A DNA stretch of 64,000 bases from Eretmocerus hayati. Its lineage: Eukaryota; Arthropoda; Insecta; Hymenoptera; Aphelinidae. Of the stretch, positions 52,172 through 64,000 are shown piece after piece. The number at the start of each line of letters is the position of its first letter. The first letter of the stretch is position 1. The position numbers and the translations under genes are program-made. Where the stretch lies: NCBI GenBank assembly GCA_029851415.1, contig CM056742.1, positions 12,131,736-12,195,735 on the forward strand, written 5' to 3'. The notes beneath the pieces were generated by a model. That model did no database searches. It was not told the origin of the DNA and worked only from the letters and a program-made list of their open reading frames with translations.

Positions 52172-54225
52172 GAAAATGAGTGAGCTCAAAATATATACGC
52201 ATGCGTTTTTGATGACGTTATTATATTATATACCTACGCGGTAGCTTCGATGGACTGGAAAAAAAAAACTTAAGATGCAAAAATGCAATTTTTGTAAAGA
52301 TCGGAAACCAAGGATGAGGTCAAGATATTTTGTATAGGATCAGAGTGGTGCACCTGTTGAGGATTAGGGTCTTCAAATTTCACTGTAAAATATGCGTGTG
52401 TGTGTGTGTGTAAAATGCATGTGTAGTCGTGTTGAAGCCAAAGACTCAAAACGGGGCCTAAGACTCTTTTCTATATTACCTTTCGTTTCTTTGGTGCGCC
52501 GAGAAAAGACGACGTTCATCGGACAAAAGAGCCAAGGACGGCAGCCTCAAGGCGTGCAAGGTGGCACGCTAGCCGTGTAATTTGCCGTAACGAGCCGAAA
52601 TATCTTTCTTACTCGTTTTCTCATCTGAGGCCCTTATCCCATTTAGTCCCGAGTCGGCGGCAATTGTCCAAAGAAATTTCTCAAAAATTTTTGGGACCCA
52701 TTTTTTTGAAAGTTCCAATTTGGACTGACGGTGTTTCCCCCTTTCCAAACTCTAAATTGAGCCTTTACTCCAAATTCACCTTCAAATAACACACGCACAC
52801 ACACGTGAACAGATACAGAATATTTTTGAGCGTTAATGAAAATCAGAATAAAAATGAAGATATTTTAGTAAAAGGAACCTCTAGATTACAAAACAAGTTT
52901 GCTTTGAAAATGAATACACAAAACAATCGACCAGAAGCCGTGAAACCACTTCAAAGTTTACCCATAGCAAATATACCAAGTTTGCCTTCGTAATTTGAGT
53001 ATATTTACTCTCTTTTCCTCACAAGTCTCCAGAAGGCGTGAAGCTCATATATACACACATAAGGCAAGATCTTAGATACCAGGATATCGTTTACTTTTCA
53101 ATTTTTCTCGCCTCCGGGTGTACCCACTAATTACACATCATCTGGAAAGCAGAAAATTCTTTCTTATTCTTTGATTCTACTCTATACCATAATGGAAAAA
53201 AGCACTCGGAAGTAAAGGCTCGATTGAAATACAGTACAGGGCAAGGTAAGGTAAAAGTTTCTGATGATATCTCCGTCGAGCGCGTCTCGGGGGATGTAAT
53301 AACTTAATCGGTTCTGTTCTCAAGCAGAAACTTTTTACCAGACACACATACATACGTGTATTTTACACTCTTCGAATCGGCATTATCACACGTGGGCGTC
53401 TCTATCATGCTCTCCTATGAGACCCAGATCACACACTACTACTTACTTGGTAATCGTGAATTTGTGTGACTGTTGATGTGTATGTGTGTGTGTGTGAAAA
53501 TATAGGTCTATACAAGGAGGATAATACACTCGTGGGAGGGTCAACTGGATATAAGCACACGAGCATTGGTTGAAAAGAAAACGGTTTGGTATTATAGTAG
53601 ACGGTGTTTGCTCGATTTTATCGGGGTGGTGTGGTGCAGCATGTGCGCTGCACGCGAGAGACGACACGGTCAGAGTCGAGCTTTCGCCCCGATAGCCATC
53701 GCAGACTATACCATAATATATATTCTCAAACGTTTTGAGACTTTATTTTGTGTGCCGTGGTAGATAGGATGTTTGCTGGTGATTTTTTTTTTTTTTGGAC
53801 GATTGGGAGCAAAGAGTCATTGAGTGGTTAGAATTTGGAGCTGATTTGGTGCTTTTTTTTGTTGGTCGAAGGGGTTACTGATCAGATTTTTCCTACCCAA
53901 CTAATAGGAAAAAGGTAGGCCTAGGAAAAATTTTGAATTCTTGTCAAAATGATGAGAATGAATTCTGCGACATAACCCATAAGCCATAACCCAACCGCCA
54001 AAAAGCTTCTTTCCAAAATTAGCAATCAGTTCAAGGTCGTCCAGAAAACATTTTCTTCAAAGTAATTTGAAATTATTATCCAAAGTTATAAAATCAGACG
54101 AAATATTGACAACACAATTTAGTATTTGATCACTATCATTCTCTGATAAAATCTAAAATGAACATTCTTCAACCACACAGTATCACGTAACGATTTAATC
54201 ATATACTATCATTATCCTTTTGTCC
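52172..54225. other. Unassigned DNA, about 2 kb
   Basis: No gene is supported. It contains short GT and CA runs near 52395-52411 and 52790-52803, and another CA/TG patch near 53478-53495. Confidence 0.5.
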
Positions 54226-55065
54226 TACCGTCAAATTGGGTAATTTTGGTACGTTTTCGGTGCTTTTCATTTTGTTTGGCTCCGCATTCCAAAATACATT
54301 GACAAAATCCAAATTAATCAGTATAAATCGAAAGCTTACAGTCTCAGCTTTCGATTGATGGGCTACAAAGTTCAATTTGATGCGTCTGAACTGGAGCTAT
54401 TAGCAGTTTTGTAAGTGTACCAAAGTTAGACCCCGATGGGGCAACTTTGGTACACTTACAGAATATCTCAATTTTGCCCACCACCATGCGAGAGAATTAA
54501 TTTTAATCGTTCAGACGTCTCATTCTAAGCCTTTTGAAACATTTTAAAACCTCATAGACCATCACTCGACTCAAGATCAGTTGAAGAGAAGCTGTCATAG
54601 GAAGAGGTTCTGAAGTTACCCTATCCTCGTGCTTCTTACCTAGAGTGGGGTAACTTTGGTACGTTTTTTTATGGTATTTTCCCCTGTTTTTCATTCATTA
54701 AAATTCCAAATGCTTCAAATACCCCAATGTAACGATGGTTTCTTCAATATGGTGATATATGTGATAGAAATGTAGCACTATACACCCGTAGTTCGTTCCC
54801 GAACACTTTTTGCCAGGTAGACTAACTGGACCACCCGAGTATCAGTGCTAAATCTCTCTTTTTAGAAAAAGCTTCGATAAACGACTACAATTATTCACAC
54901 GGGATCTACGGTGGCTCAACACATCGTTTATGTGTGTGCCAAGAAGGGAGGATAGGTTTCAGAGCGATAGAATCATTCACCTTGCCGAATGCAGCTCTGA
55001 AAGTCATTTTTCAGGGGTGTACCAAAGTTGCACCCACTGTACCACAGTTACCCAATTTGACGGTA
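54226..55065. mobile_element. TA-flanked non-autonomous DNA element with internal AACTTTGGTAC repeats
   Basis: TA at 54226-54227 and 55064-55065 flanks inverted ends CCGTCAAATTGGGTAA(C/T)T, starting at 54228 and read inward from 55063. The element is 836 bp. The motif AACTTTGGTAC or its complement occurs near both ends and again near 54411-54458 and 54651. At 54411-54458 the copies form a 17-bp perfect stem (GTAAGTGTACCAAAGTT and its complement). The left end (54236-54300) is partly repeated directly at about 54647-54710. This suggests a MITE-like Tc1/mariner or pogo-type element, perhaps with an internal duplication or a nested related copy. There is no protein-coding capacity. Confidence 0.85.
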
Positions 55066-57458
55066 TAAGATAAAATCAGTTGCTGAATTCCACGTTAATT
55101 CCGTATTGTCTTTTTTGTCATCGATTCATTCGACCAAAACGTCTCCGAGGCCAACTCCGCGGAAATCATGAAATTTCTAACCTTCAAAAAATTGACGCAT
55201 TGAATTGATCTAAGAACAATCAATTCCATCCGATTAACAAATACCATCCACTTCCTGAAAAAAAAAAAAAAAAAAAAATGAGCCGCATCCAGCAATTTAT
55301 TCAATTATAAATTCATGAAAAATTAACATGTCTTGAGATACATACGATCTCCAACTCAAGCACATGTTTAATCTACCCAAGTACACTGGTAAAACACTCT
55401 GAAGTCAATCCACAAATATATCTATATCCTGGAACCTAGCACAGGTGGGCGCACACACACACTCAGATATACATGTACACACGACACAAGAGGGTCCGCT
55501 TTGCACAAAGATTGAGATGGCCAAGCGAAAAAAGGCGCAGCCCAAGCAAAGAAACTTTCTTGCATCCCTCACAACGTTCTTTTTTTTTCACTAACGTTCA
55601 TAAATCTGCAGTCGACTCTCCACCTCACTCTACCTTATGTTATTCGTCTCTATCGTCTCGAATTTTGAATGCCCGTTTGCAATGTTTCATCTCATCCCCT
55701 TAAATTTCACTCATTCAATATCAATTTCGATGATTCCAACACTTTCATCATCAGATTCGAACTCTTATCCAGCCAACAAAAATTTGAAGATACTTTGAGG
55801 TATTAAATACTACCAGAAAAAAAAATAGTATTTCAGAATATAGTATCTTGAGTGTATGTACTTGATGTCCAAGAATGAATTGCGTGGGCGTAAAGCATAA
55901 AATTGCGGACTCGTTCTCGTCCGATTTACAGACTTTTGAAAAAGAAAGAAAGAGAGAAAATTTGAGTGTACATGTACTCATCTGTATAGTCGGTGTCTCC
56001 CTGTCATCTCAAGATTATTTCATTCATGATTCCGGTATGAATACTATATAAATACTACCGGACGGTTCGTTGCGCGAATTAATTTCCCGTCCTCTTTGGT
56101 ATTATTCTGGAGCTTGTGAGGCTCTTCAATCTTCTTGTTTATACTCATATAAATTACTACCGAGACTGAGATTCTAATTTCTCTAGTGGGAACATGGCCA
56201 TTGAACTTTCTTTAACAAGGTTGTTAACGATTGTGTTATTATTCACTATGGTCTTCCTCTGCAAAATAGAAACTATTCTTGTAATTCAAAAAAGTTACCG
56301 GGCTTTTATTATCATTGGAAAGTGATGCCAAATTTGTTAATTTTGTCAGACATTTGACTAATCAGTTTACATTTCATGCACCGTCATAAACATTGCCACG
56401 TCTTTGTCTGTCTTGATGAAAAGATTTTCTAACACTCTTTTTACAGTCACACGTGTTGAACGGTTGAGCTTTTTAAATTAGAAGGTCTGTCAATCGCAAG
56501 CTTTATTTATCCTTTCAGTCGAATGTCTTCTGCTAGTGCTTTAGAGCTTTTTTTTGTCGATTCATTCATCCATCACTTTTAAGTCATCAAAATTTTCATA
56601 TTATTTATGCGACTTTCAGTTTCCATGAGCTTGTGCCAAAATATTCAATCATTATTTCTACTTTTTAGAGTGTTTTTATAGAGACAAAATCGAATGACTT
56701 GTCCAAGACCCAGAATCAAAAATCATGATTTCACCTATTTCTTATGCTCTCAATACAAACACGACCATCAGATAATATTCAAACTCGAACAAGCTGCAAT
56801 CTGGCTATTGAGTTATAATTGCGTGAGGCCCAATCGCAAGCTTATGCGCAACCAATTTATAGAGCGTCGAAGTTTCACGCCAAAAACTCGAGCACACATT
56901 CACATATAGATTGAGTAAACGCGCGCTCGCGTTGGATTAACACGTTCCGCTGATTTAATGTGCAGAGTACAGTCTGCTTTACATGTTGTGAGGAGCCCAA
57001 ATCAGCATAAATCTCGGACTGCTCGTTCTCCGCACTCTTGTGGCAAAGGTATATATATATATAATATAGAAGACATTCACAGGGAGGCCATCAGCAGAGT
57101 GAAGCAGAGTGAAGAGGGAAGGAACTGAGAGAGGAGAAATCGGCTTGGCGATCCTCCGAGGCTCGTCTTGAACTCATAAATATTCATATTATGTGGCTGC
57201 TTGCTCACTTGCTCGCGCGACTCTCGTTCGATAATTATTCGCCGAATCGACGGGACGACCTTTTCTTTCCACCTTACGCTCGCGCTATTATCCTGCAACA
57301 CTCCTTCTACATCGAGATTTCAGAGCTTTTGGTATTTGAATCAAGCCATTTTACTAATGGTATTCGATAGACACTAATTATTTCATATCCGGCCAAATAC
57401 CAGCCTAGACAGTGTAACCACGATGTATGAAACTTGAGAAGAAATGAGTAATAGTACA
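55066..57458. other. Unassigned DNA, about 2.4 kb
   Basis: No gene is supported. A run of 21 A residues lies at about 55258-55278; I see no SINE or LINE body next to it in either orientation. Confidence 0.5.
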
Positions 57459-57557
57459 TTATTGCCCTCGGGCGCTGGGACAGTTTATTTCCCGAGCGAA
57501 GCGAGGGAACTAAGTCCTCCGCGCCCGAAATGAGCCTCCAAGTACGGGGTAATAATG
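57459..57557. repeat. Short GC-rich palindromic element
   Basis: ATTATTGCCCTCGGGCGC at the left faces GCGCCCGA and then GGGGTAATAAT at the right, in inverted orientation. In the middle, TTCCCGAGCGAAGCGAGGGA is itself an imperfect palindrome. The GC content stands out from the surrounding AT-rich DNA. It resembles a small inverted-repeat (MITE-like) element. No target duplication was recognised. Confidence 0.55.
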
Positions 57558-57729
57558 ATTTTTCATCATGAGAACCCTAACTCCCCCATTGATAGCGTCA
57601 TTATTAGGTTAGAATGATGAAAAACCATTTTAACCTCAAATTATCGAACATTAAATGTACCATCTTAGAATGTTTGTCACTCGTTACTGGGAATCCGGAA
57701 CTCTAATTAGATTATCCTCAAACAATTGA

Positions 57730-58330
57730 ATTTTCAGTTTCGATTGATCGTATTTTACAACTCGATATCCTGTAGTTTTGATCGAGTTCGATTAATCGAA
57801 GCTCGATAATCGGTTCAAAATTCGATTTCTTGAAGTGCAAAGCTTAATTTAGCAGGAGTAATAGTCAAATATTTTATATCGAAGACTTGATATCGAATCG
57901 TAGACTTCGACTTATCGAAGCATCGATATTGATCGGTCAAAGCTGAGAAATTGATTAATGATATCTTGAACTCCAGCACTTGAAACAGAACATTAAATTC
58001 CTCTCAATCTACACGTCAGAATGTGGAAATCGATAAGTCGAAGTTTTATGTTCCATTGGTGAAACCCTGAAATTCGCCTTTTCGGAGCACAACATTCAAT
58101 TCCTCTAAATCTCCAGATCGAAACTCAATCTTGACATATCGAAGTTTTGAGATCGATAGATCGAAGTTCGATATTCGATTTGTCAAAACTCGATTTGTCA
58201 AATATCGCAGTTTGTCTGAAGCTCAAGACTCTTTCCGAAAATCGTTAACCATTATATGGGAACTTACAATTCGATTGATCGAGGCATGAAAATCGATTTA
58301 CCTATCGAATTCCGAAAATTCAAGTAATCA
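57730..58330. repeat. Block dense in ATCGA/TCGAT motifs
   Basis: About two dozen TCGAT, ATCGA, CGATA or TATCG words fall in 600 bp, far denser than elsewhere in the window, without a fixed period. Examples are near 57739, 57780-57812, 57880-57935, 58028, 58138-58200 and 58270-58305. It may be a degenerate satellite or a cluster of binding sites; CGATA and TATCGATA are the recognition words of the Drosophila boundary and promoter factors BEAF-32 and DREF. Confidence 0.6.
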
Positions 58331-59639
58331 AAATTCAAAATTTGACCTTTTGAGGTACGCTTTCTCTAGAATTTTGTGGCTACTTAGAAAGATGATTGGG
58401 CGAGGAAAAACTCAGACTCATCACTAATCATCTGGAGGTTCTAGCACCACAAAATTTCACACGGACATGGAAGCCTCGATGGAAGCATGCAAATCTCCAT
58501 TAAGCGATTTAGCCGAGTCGATTCAAACCTGAATAAGTGAACAGAGCATGTGAGAAGAAAAGAGGGGGAGATAATGTGTGGGGGTGACGGCAACACGAGT
58601 TAAGTGTCGTCTCAGGATGAGAGAGGGTACGATCTTGGAGACAGCTCATGGGAGCATCGCATGTATACAGCTCAGGTCCAGTGTATGGTATATAGGGCGT
58701 TAAAGACAGCGACGACAAAAGGCAAAGCTCGCGAAAGAGAATGAGCGCGAAAAAAGGGGACCAAAAGGGTCTCCTCTTCGACTTCTCTGCGAGTAAATTA
58801 GCATCACTCCCTATTGCGCGCTTTAAAAATAGTAGCTCGTCGCTCTTATGCAGTCAAGATCCTGAGTGTATGTATATAGTGCACTTTGCACACGACAACA
58901 AGATCGACATGAAGTGCATGCATATATATATATATATGGAGGAGTCAGTCGAAACGAGTTGAAAAGGGACAAGACGATCAAAGCCTTTCTATATACGACC
59001 CTCTCTCACTCGTTTATCTATATATAAAGTTATAAGATCGCGACATTATGCTGTCTTATTGCATATATAACGAGTCTACAAAGGATTAAAAGTTCCCTTC
59101 TCTAGAGTTATAATCTGTTCTTCTTCTTTCCTTCCTGTTTCTGTGAGGAATAAAGCAAGGTTTACCGTCACCGCGACGCTTCGCGTATAACACATGTGTT
59201 TTCTGTTACGCTCGCTTTCCTGTGGCTTTTCTTTGGTAAGGATTTATACATGTTCTATATAGTATCGAATAGCAGCTCGAAAAACTTAATTTAATTGAGC
59301 TTGATGCTCGTTTTTGCGTAAGAGGTTAACCAAACAGGAGAGAAACAGATGGTGCCATTCCTATTAAATGGAACACCGAAGAGAGAGACTATTATCAAAA
59401 TGATGCATAAAGTAAGGGTCACTTAATCAGCTTGAAAATGGCTAATTTGGGAGGTAGTTGATCGGTTGAGACATAGTTGGTTCCATAATTGTCTCAAGAT
59501 TTGGATGCTTCCGTGGAAAATTAGCTTGAAACTAATTCATCCTTACTGAAGAGATGTAAGCGTAAAATACACGTAAGTTGATTGGAAATGGTTCATACTG
59601 TCCTGGTGTCATTGATGAGCGAATTTTCCGATATGAAAA
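58331..59639. other. Unassigned DNA
   Basis: No gene is supported. A short TA run is near 58922-58937. Confidence 0.5.
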
Positions 59640-59818
59640 ATTACTCAACCTTTTTTTGAGGTTATTTGACAAAACATCCAGTTTTAGTTGGATTCTGAAC
59701 CCCTGAAGCCATCGAATAATACGTAATTATGAATATTCACATTGATGCTGGGCTAGATTCGAACCCACTTCTTTCGCGTTAAATCTGGGTCTATGAACAC
59801 AAGGTTACGGTGGCTTTA
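59640..59818 (-). mobile_element. Older copy of the tRNA-derived SINE family
   Basis: On the minus strand, ACCGTAACCTTGTG, GGGTTCGAATCTAGC and ATCAATGTGAAT line up with the head of the SINE at 36275-36464. GGGGTTCAGAATCCAACT, AAAACTGGATG and AATAACCTCAAAAAAAGG line up with its body and tail. The B-box GGGTTCGAATCTAGC is intact at about 59750-59765, while the rest has diverged to roughly 65-70 percent. No clear target duplication remains, consistent with an older insertion. Confidence 0.8.
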
Positions 59819-61732
59819 CAATTTGATACAAAGCTAATAATTAAATTTTTGGTAATCGAAGAATTTAGGCTCCTCCAATCAGAGTTACTTGATTGATTGT
59901 CTTCAGTATTCTGTATGAGAATCATCATCATATTTGCTATCAATTTTTTCTAGAAAAAGCTTATCTTTCCAGATGACATCTGTAATTGGTCAGGTTTTCA
60001 ATGCATAACCAAAAGTAACGTTTTCAAATTTTTTTTTAAAACTATCATCAAAACCAGAAAATGACCTTTTAAGATTGTTCAGGTCACCTCTCCTAGCTTC
60101 CGACTGAATAAAATACATCATCAAATATATTTCGTGGTACAACCAAACTTATTTCCGATCCTCAACAGATCGAACACGTGAAAGAAGTCGTTGGAGGGTA
60201 AATGATAATTTTCTGAGTTGGGACCCCATCAGATGAGCACTATTACATACCACCTCGACGACATCTATCTATACAGACCAAAAACGTCTATAAATGTGAA
60301 AAGTCAAAAAGAGATATATCCATTTCTATTCCTCACCCTATGCTATACATCCATTCGCGGTTGGGGATTCACAATAGCATTTATCTATATAACACCATAC
60401 ACACATCTCGTAACATCTGCTCAGACTCATCTTCATCCCTATACTGTAATAATACTCTACAAGGTTAGTACATGTATATACCATAACCAAAAAGGTGTCA
60501 AACTTTTGGATCGATCTCGTATACACATATCACTATATTATATGGTAGATACAAATAGTCATCCCGATCGGAATCTTGTTATTACCCTTGACAAGTCGAA
60601 TCTCTGCGACTGACTCTTTCTATTCATCGTGGTTTTATATCCCCCTATGTCTCATTCAATGTGAAAACATCGAAAGTTGTATAGTGTCACATAGAATTTG
60701 AGATTGAGGGGAGAAGAAGCTTATTACCTTTACCGAGTCAAATTTGTTGGGGTATACACACGTCTTTGAGGTTAGAATATCCAAAATGCATGGATATAGT
60801 CACTACCAATACTCGTCTATGAGAAATTCAAGAGATGAGAGTGTCGAAGCAAAAGCATAGGATTATTCATCAGATCAAAGAAGTCAAAACCTTACACGCG
60901 TCAATAGACCAGGCGCTGCTCAATCGTGCAGAACATAGCGTCGAAGCTGCAGAGAGAAGTTAGTAGTAATATACTTAGAACTGATGCCGGAGAGTGCATA
61001 TAGATGAACCTTTGAAAGCATAAGCGGTCTTCTTCTATCTCTTCTACGACGACGACGTATACAAAGCATTTCGACTTTGTCTCTCTTTTCGTTTCCCTAA
61101 CATGCATGCATGCTTCCATGCATCAGTCTGGCATCATACGCTTTGTTGGTCGTTTTTACCTGCTGTCGGCATATAGAGATGTGCTTCAACTAGTCTGCAC
61201 TTTATAAGTCATCTATATCATAATATATACTAGTTCAACTTTGCAACGAAGACATCTTTTACGACTTGCAAACGCTATACCATAAGTAGTTCTCGAATGC
61301 TCACTTTTGAAAGTCAAAAATTTTGTGTTGTAGAGGTATGTGGTAGTATAGAAATATACATAGAAGTAGGAAGGCATGTGTCTGCCATATGGACTTATAT
61401 TAAGGTTAGGCATAGTAATACTTGCCTTGTCTTGGTGGAATCGCTTCGATAAATATTATTTAGCTGTTCACTCTTTGATAGTAGGCGCGAGCTACAGCTC
61501 TGTATCATCATCATCATCATCATCATCATCATTAACATCAATGGCAACTTAGGTGAACAACACTCTGACTATACAATGTTGCATAATTGCATGTTGCTGT
61601 ACGTCCGTGGTATGCCACTGTATACTTATGAAAACATGATTTTGCAGAGCGCTTCGAACAAATCACAAACACAATTTTCATCACTCTCATCAATTTGTCG
61701 GAGTTGTTGGCTATTTCAGCAGTGACATCCAT
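59819..61732. other. Unassigned DNA, about 1.9 kb
   Basis: No gene is supported. It includes a 131-codon plus-strand frame (60218-60613) that I regard as chance, and the ATC microsatellite listed separately. Confidence 0.5.
61504..61532. repeat. (ATC)n microsatellite
   Basis: About nine uninterrupted ATC/TCA triplets. Confidence 0.95.
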
Positions 61733-63110
61733 TGATTCACTGGTACTGGAGAGCTATTAGTAATCGAGATATAGTCATAGTTTCTACTGATCATCATTGA
61801 TGCTCGATCACATGCGCAAACGGCTTTCGCATTTCCGTTGGCTACTTGAAATAACTCATCCACTGGCAATATTCGCTGACTGATTAGGGGTACTTCCTAG
61901 TGAAGTAGAAATAGCTGATAGTTGACTGGTTACTTAAATTGCAAAAGTGATACTCGCTGTGATAGATAAGCGATGCTAGCTGGTTTAGTATTGGTATGCT
62001 CTGATTTACTAGTGTAACATTTACTCATTCATTTCTGGTCCACGATAATCTAGCAGTGTCTGTTGATCCATGGGTGATATCAACTAATTCACTAGTGATA
62101 CTCACTGATAACTAAAGCTCACTATCAATTAATCAATTCACTAGCGGTTCTTTGTGAATGTTCAATTACATCTCCTAATTTAATTTTAGTACATGCTATT
62201 CCATCATGAAATAGTGCCTGTTGATTCACTACTAACTCTAATTTAGTGACTATCCAGACCCGGAATCACCGTTATTGGCGCCAGCCAGTTCATTAGCAGC
62301 ACTCTGAAGGTCACCAATAACATTCACTAATTGACTACTGGTAGTCATTGATCCTTTAGTATCACCTGTTGATTTATAAGTGATACCAAGCGATTCACTA
62401 GTGTGATTCTCACTGGCACATTAGTAGAGCTAATGATTGGTCAATGCTTTTTTCTGAGGGTTAATAATAGTCCATGGTCTACCATAACATTCACAGATTC
62501 ACCTCTACCATATACTGGTCATTTAGTACTGTCTGTTGATTCATATCTAATAGTAATACTAACTAGCTCACTAGTGATAACTTACTAGATCCATCAGTGG
62601 TCCCAGACGATTCATCTTCTGTACTCTTTGGATCACCAATGAAATTTCTTGAATCACCACTGATACGCGACATTGGTTGATACTTGTATCTGATTCATTC
62701 TTTATACTAATTGACTCATGAGTAATACTCAATGATTCACGAGTAATACTAACTGATTCAATATGGGCGCTATCCACATCACTAATATTGCTATCTGATT
62801 CATCAGTGGTTTTCGTTGGTTCACTATTAGTACTTCCTGATTCTACTACTAACTACTAATACGAGATCTGCTAAATGATCAGTGGTCCTAGCTAGTTTAC
62901 CAGTGATTCATTAGTAGAGCCTTGGTACTGTCTTTGAATTAGTTATCTTTACTAATTGACTAAATAGCGATACTCGTTTGAGTCATTAGTGTGATTTTAC
63001 TAATCCACCCCAAGCACCACTTCCTGATTCATATTCAATGCACCCTGATTCAACAGAAGTATCCGCTAATTCATCAGTGATACTCAATAATTCGTTACAG
63101 TGTCTTAGTC
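61733..63110. repeat. Degenerate tandem repeat field, ~21-bp type (TGATTCACTAGTGATACT)
   Basis: Variants of TTCACTAGTGATACTCACTG recur throughout nearly 1.4 kb, with spacing often near 21 bp or multiples and many indels. Read on the minus strand, the best stretch (about 62690-62760) encodes seven-residue repeats of the form (V/L/I)SIT.ES, giving VSITRESLSITHESISI in one 68-codon frame. Stops and frame changes interrupt any longer reading. It could be an old minisatellite or a decayed Ser-rich repeat gene; the former is more likely. Confidence 0.8.
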
Positions 63111-64000
63111 AGTACGATCTGTACCAAATTCGTCATTGCATTAACGATTCCGATTGATCACGGCTAAAACAGTCATTAAACGTACAAAAAAGTGTACTTA
63201 ACACGCGTAACAAAGGTAGCACAACCAATGAAATGCAATAAGCATTAAAACTCTCGGTATCCACTTGCGGTCTTAAACTCGCGTATCTTCTATAATAGAG
63301 TTTGTACTTCCCCTTTGCAGTCTGTAGCAATTGTTCTCTCGCTCTATCGTATACAAACTTTCACGAGGGGAGTCTTCAATAAAGACCCGTGAAAGAGAGA
63401 AACAGTATAGGCGCCTCCTAGCCAATATATACGTTTATGCAACGAATTATATGTATAAGAGATGACGATGGCGCATCTTTTGAGCATCGCATCGTCGTCG
63501 TCGTCGTTGGATGTTGAGTTGACGGATAAAGATAGATGTATCGTAGCTTCCGGCGCATCATCAGAGCAGCTTCTTGCATGGCGTTAACGAGTCGTGCGCG
63601 TGCAACACGTGCGCATCTATATAATGTTGGCACCGGAAGATAAGATACCTCACTGAGCCATAGACGTCGACGCGAGTCGTCAGCGCATCATTCCGACTTA
63701 CATCTTGTGATGTTGGGGAGGGATTTTGAGGCTCATCTACTACTTACGGTATGAGATGACGAATGAGCTTTCAGGATGGATGACTTGGTTGATGTGCAAG
63801 CTTTATTTTTTCTTTATGTCTTTTACTCTTGGTGTGTTGTAGCGATGAAAAAATGTTGTGAGCGCCGGCTTTATAATTTAAGGCTTCTTCTATGGAGCGT
63901 GAATCTCGTATGGCCAAGTTGAGCAATTAGTCTTGTTGCAGCTGCGAGTATGGGTTTTGACAACTTGCGGCTGGCTGCTTTGAGTGTTCTCAATGAGTCT
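63111..64000. other. Unassigned DNA to the window end
   Basis: No gene is supported. A short CGT run (GTCGTCGTCGTCG) is near 63491-63505. Confidence 0.5.

Noticed and set aside
55258..55278. A21 run as a retroelement tail
   Set aside because: No SINE or LINE body and no target duplication could be found on either side.
60218..60613. 131-codon plus-strand frame
   Set aside because: Tyr/Ile/Thr-rich chance frame without motif or context.

Overview
This window looks like gene-poor nuclear DNA from an arthropod, most likely an insect. The evidence is negative and positive. No open frame gives a convincing intact protein, there are no operons or ribosome binding sites, and the DNA is AT-rich with many simple repeats (GA, CA/GT, TA, GAA, ATC). 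Short AACCTAACC/GGTTAGGTT motifs, common in hymenopteran and other insect non-coding DNA, are scattered through it. It also holds a tRNA-derived SINE family, MITE-like DNA elements, a satellite-like array and one decayed transposase-like gene. Species cannot be named from sequence alone; a parasitoid wasp-like genome is a guess.

Layout: 1-4540 is unassigned DNA with a purine-rich block (780-1040) and a 346-bp hairpin (foldback) element at 3767-4112. A hierarchical tandem array fills about 4540-12050: two ~333-bp monomers, then eight ~850-bp higher-order units built from two diverged monomers, one of which carries a ~200-bp insert with a hairpin and a CA tract. From 12050 to 34600 the DNA is mostly featureless. 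It contains one weak candidate exon (19974-20179), a 141-bp minisatellite (23817-24265), a 378-bp tandem duplication (about 26011-26750), a tRNA-like promoter remnant (32081-32170) and a GT tract (34220-34261).

A second, diverged copy of the foldback element lies at 34616-34958. A SINE with a perfect 11-bp target duplication is at 36275-36464, and an older copy of the same family is on the minus strand near 59640-59818. A frameshifted transposase-like gene with the motif WLDNCGGQNKNW is on the minus strand at about 40954-41530. At 50999-52168 a PIF/Harbinger-like MITE (TTA duplication) has its left terminal repeat split by an 879-bp TA-flanked element, a clear nested insertion. A third TA-flanked element is at 54228-55063. 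Further on are a short GC-rich palindromic element (57459-57557), a 600-bp block full of ATCGA/TCGAT motifs (57730-58330) and a degenerate 21-bp-type repeat field (61733-63110).

Nothing here acts as a pathway. The window is best read as intergenic or long-intron sequence shaped by transposition and tandem duplication. The most novel signals are the foldback family, whose arms differ between copies while staying complementary within each copy, and the array, whose terminal junction sequence is also found inside it.
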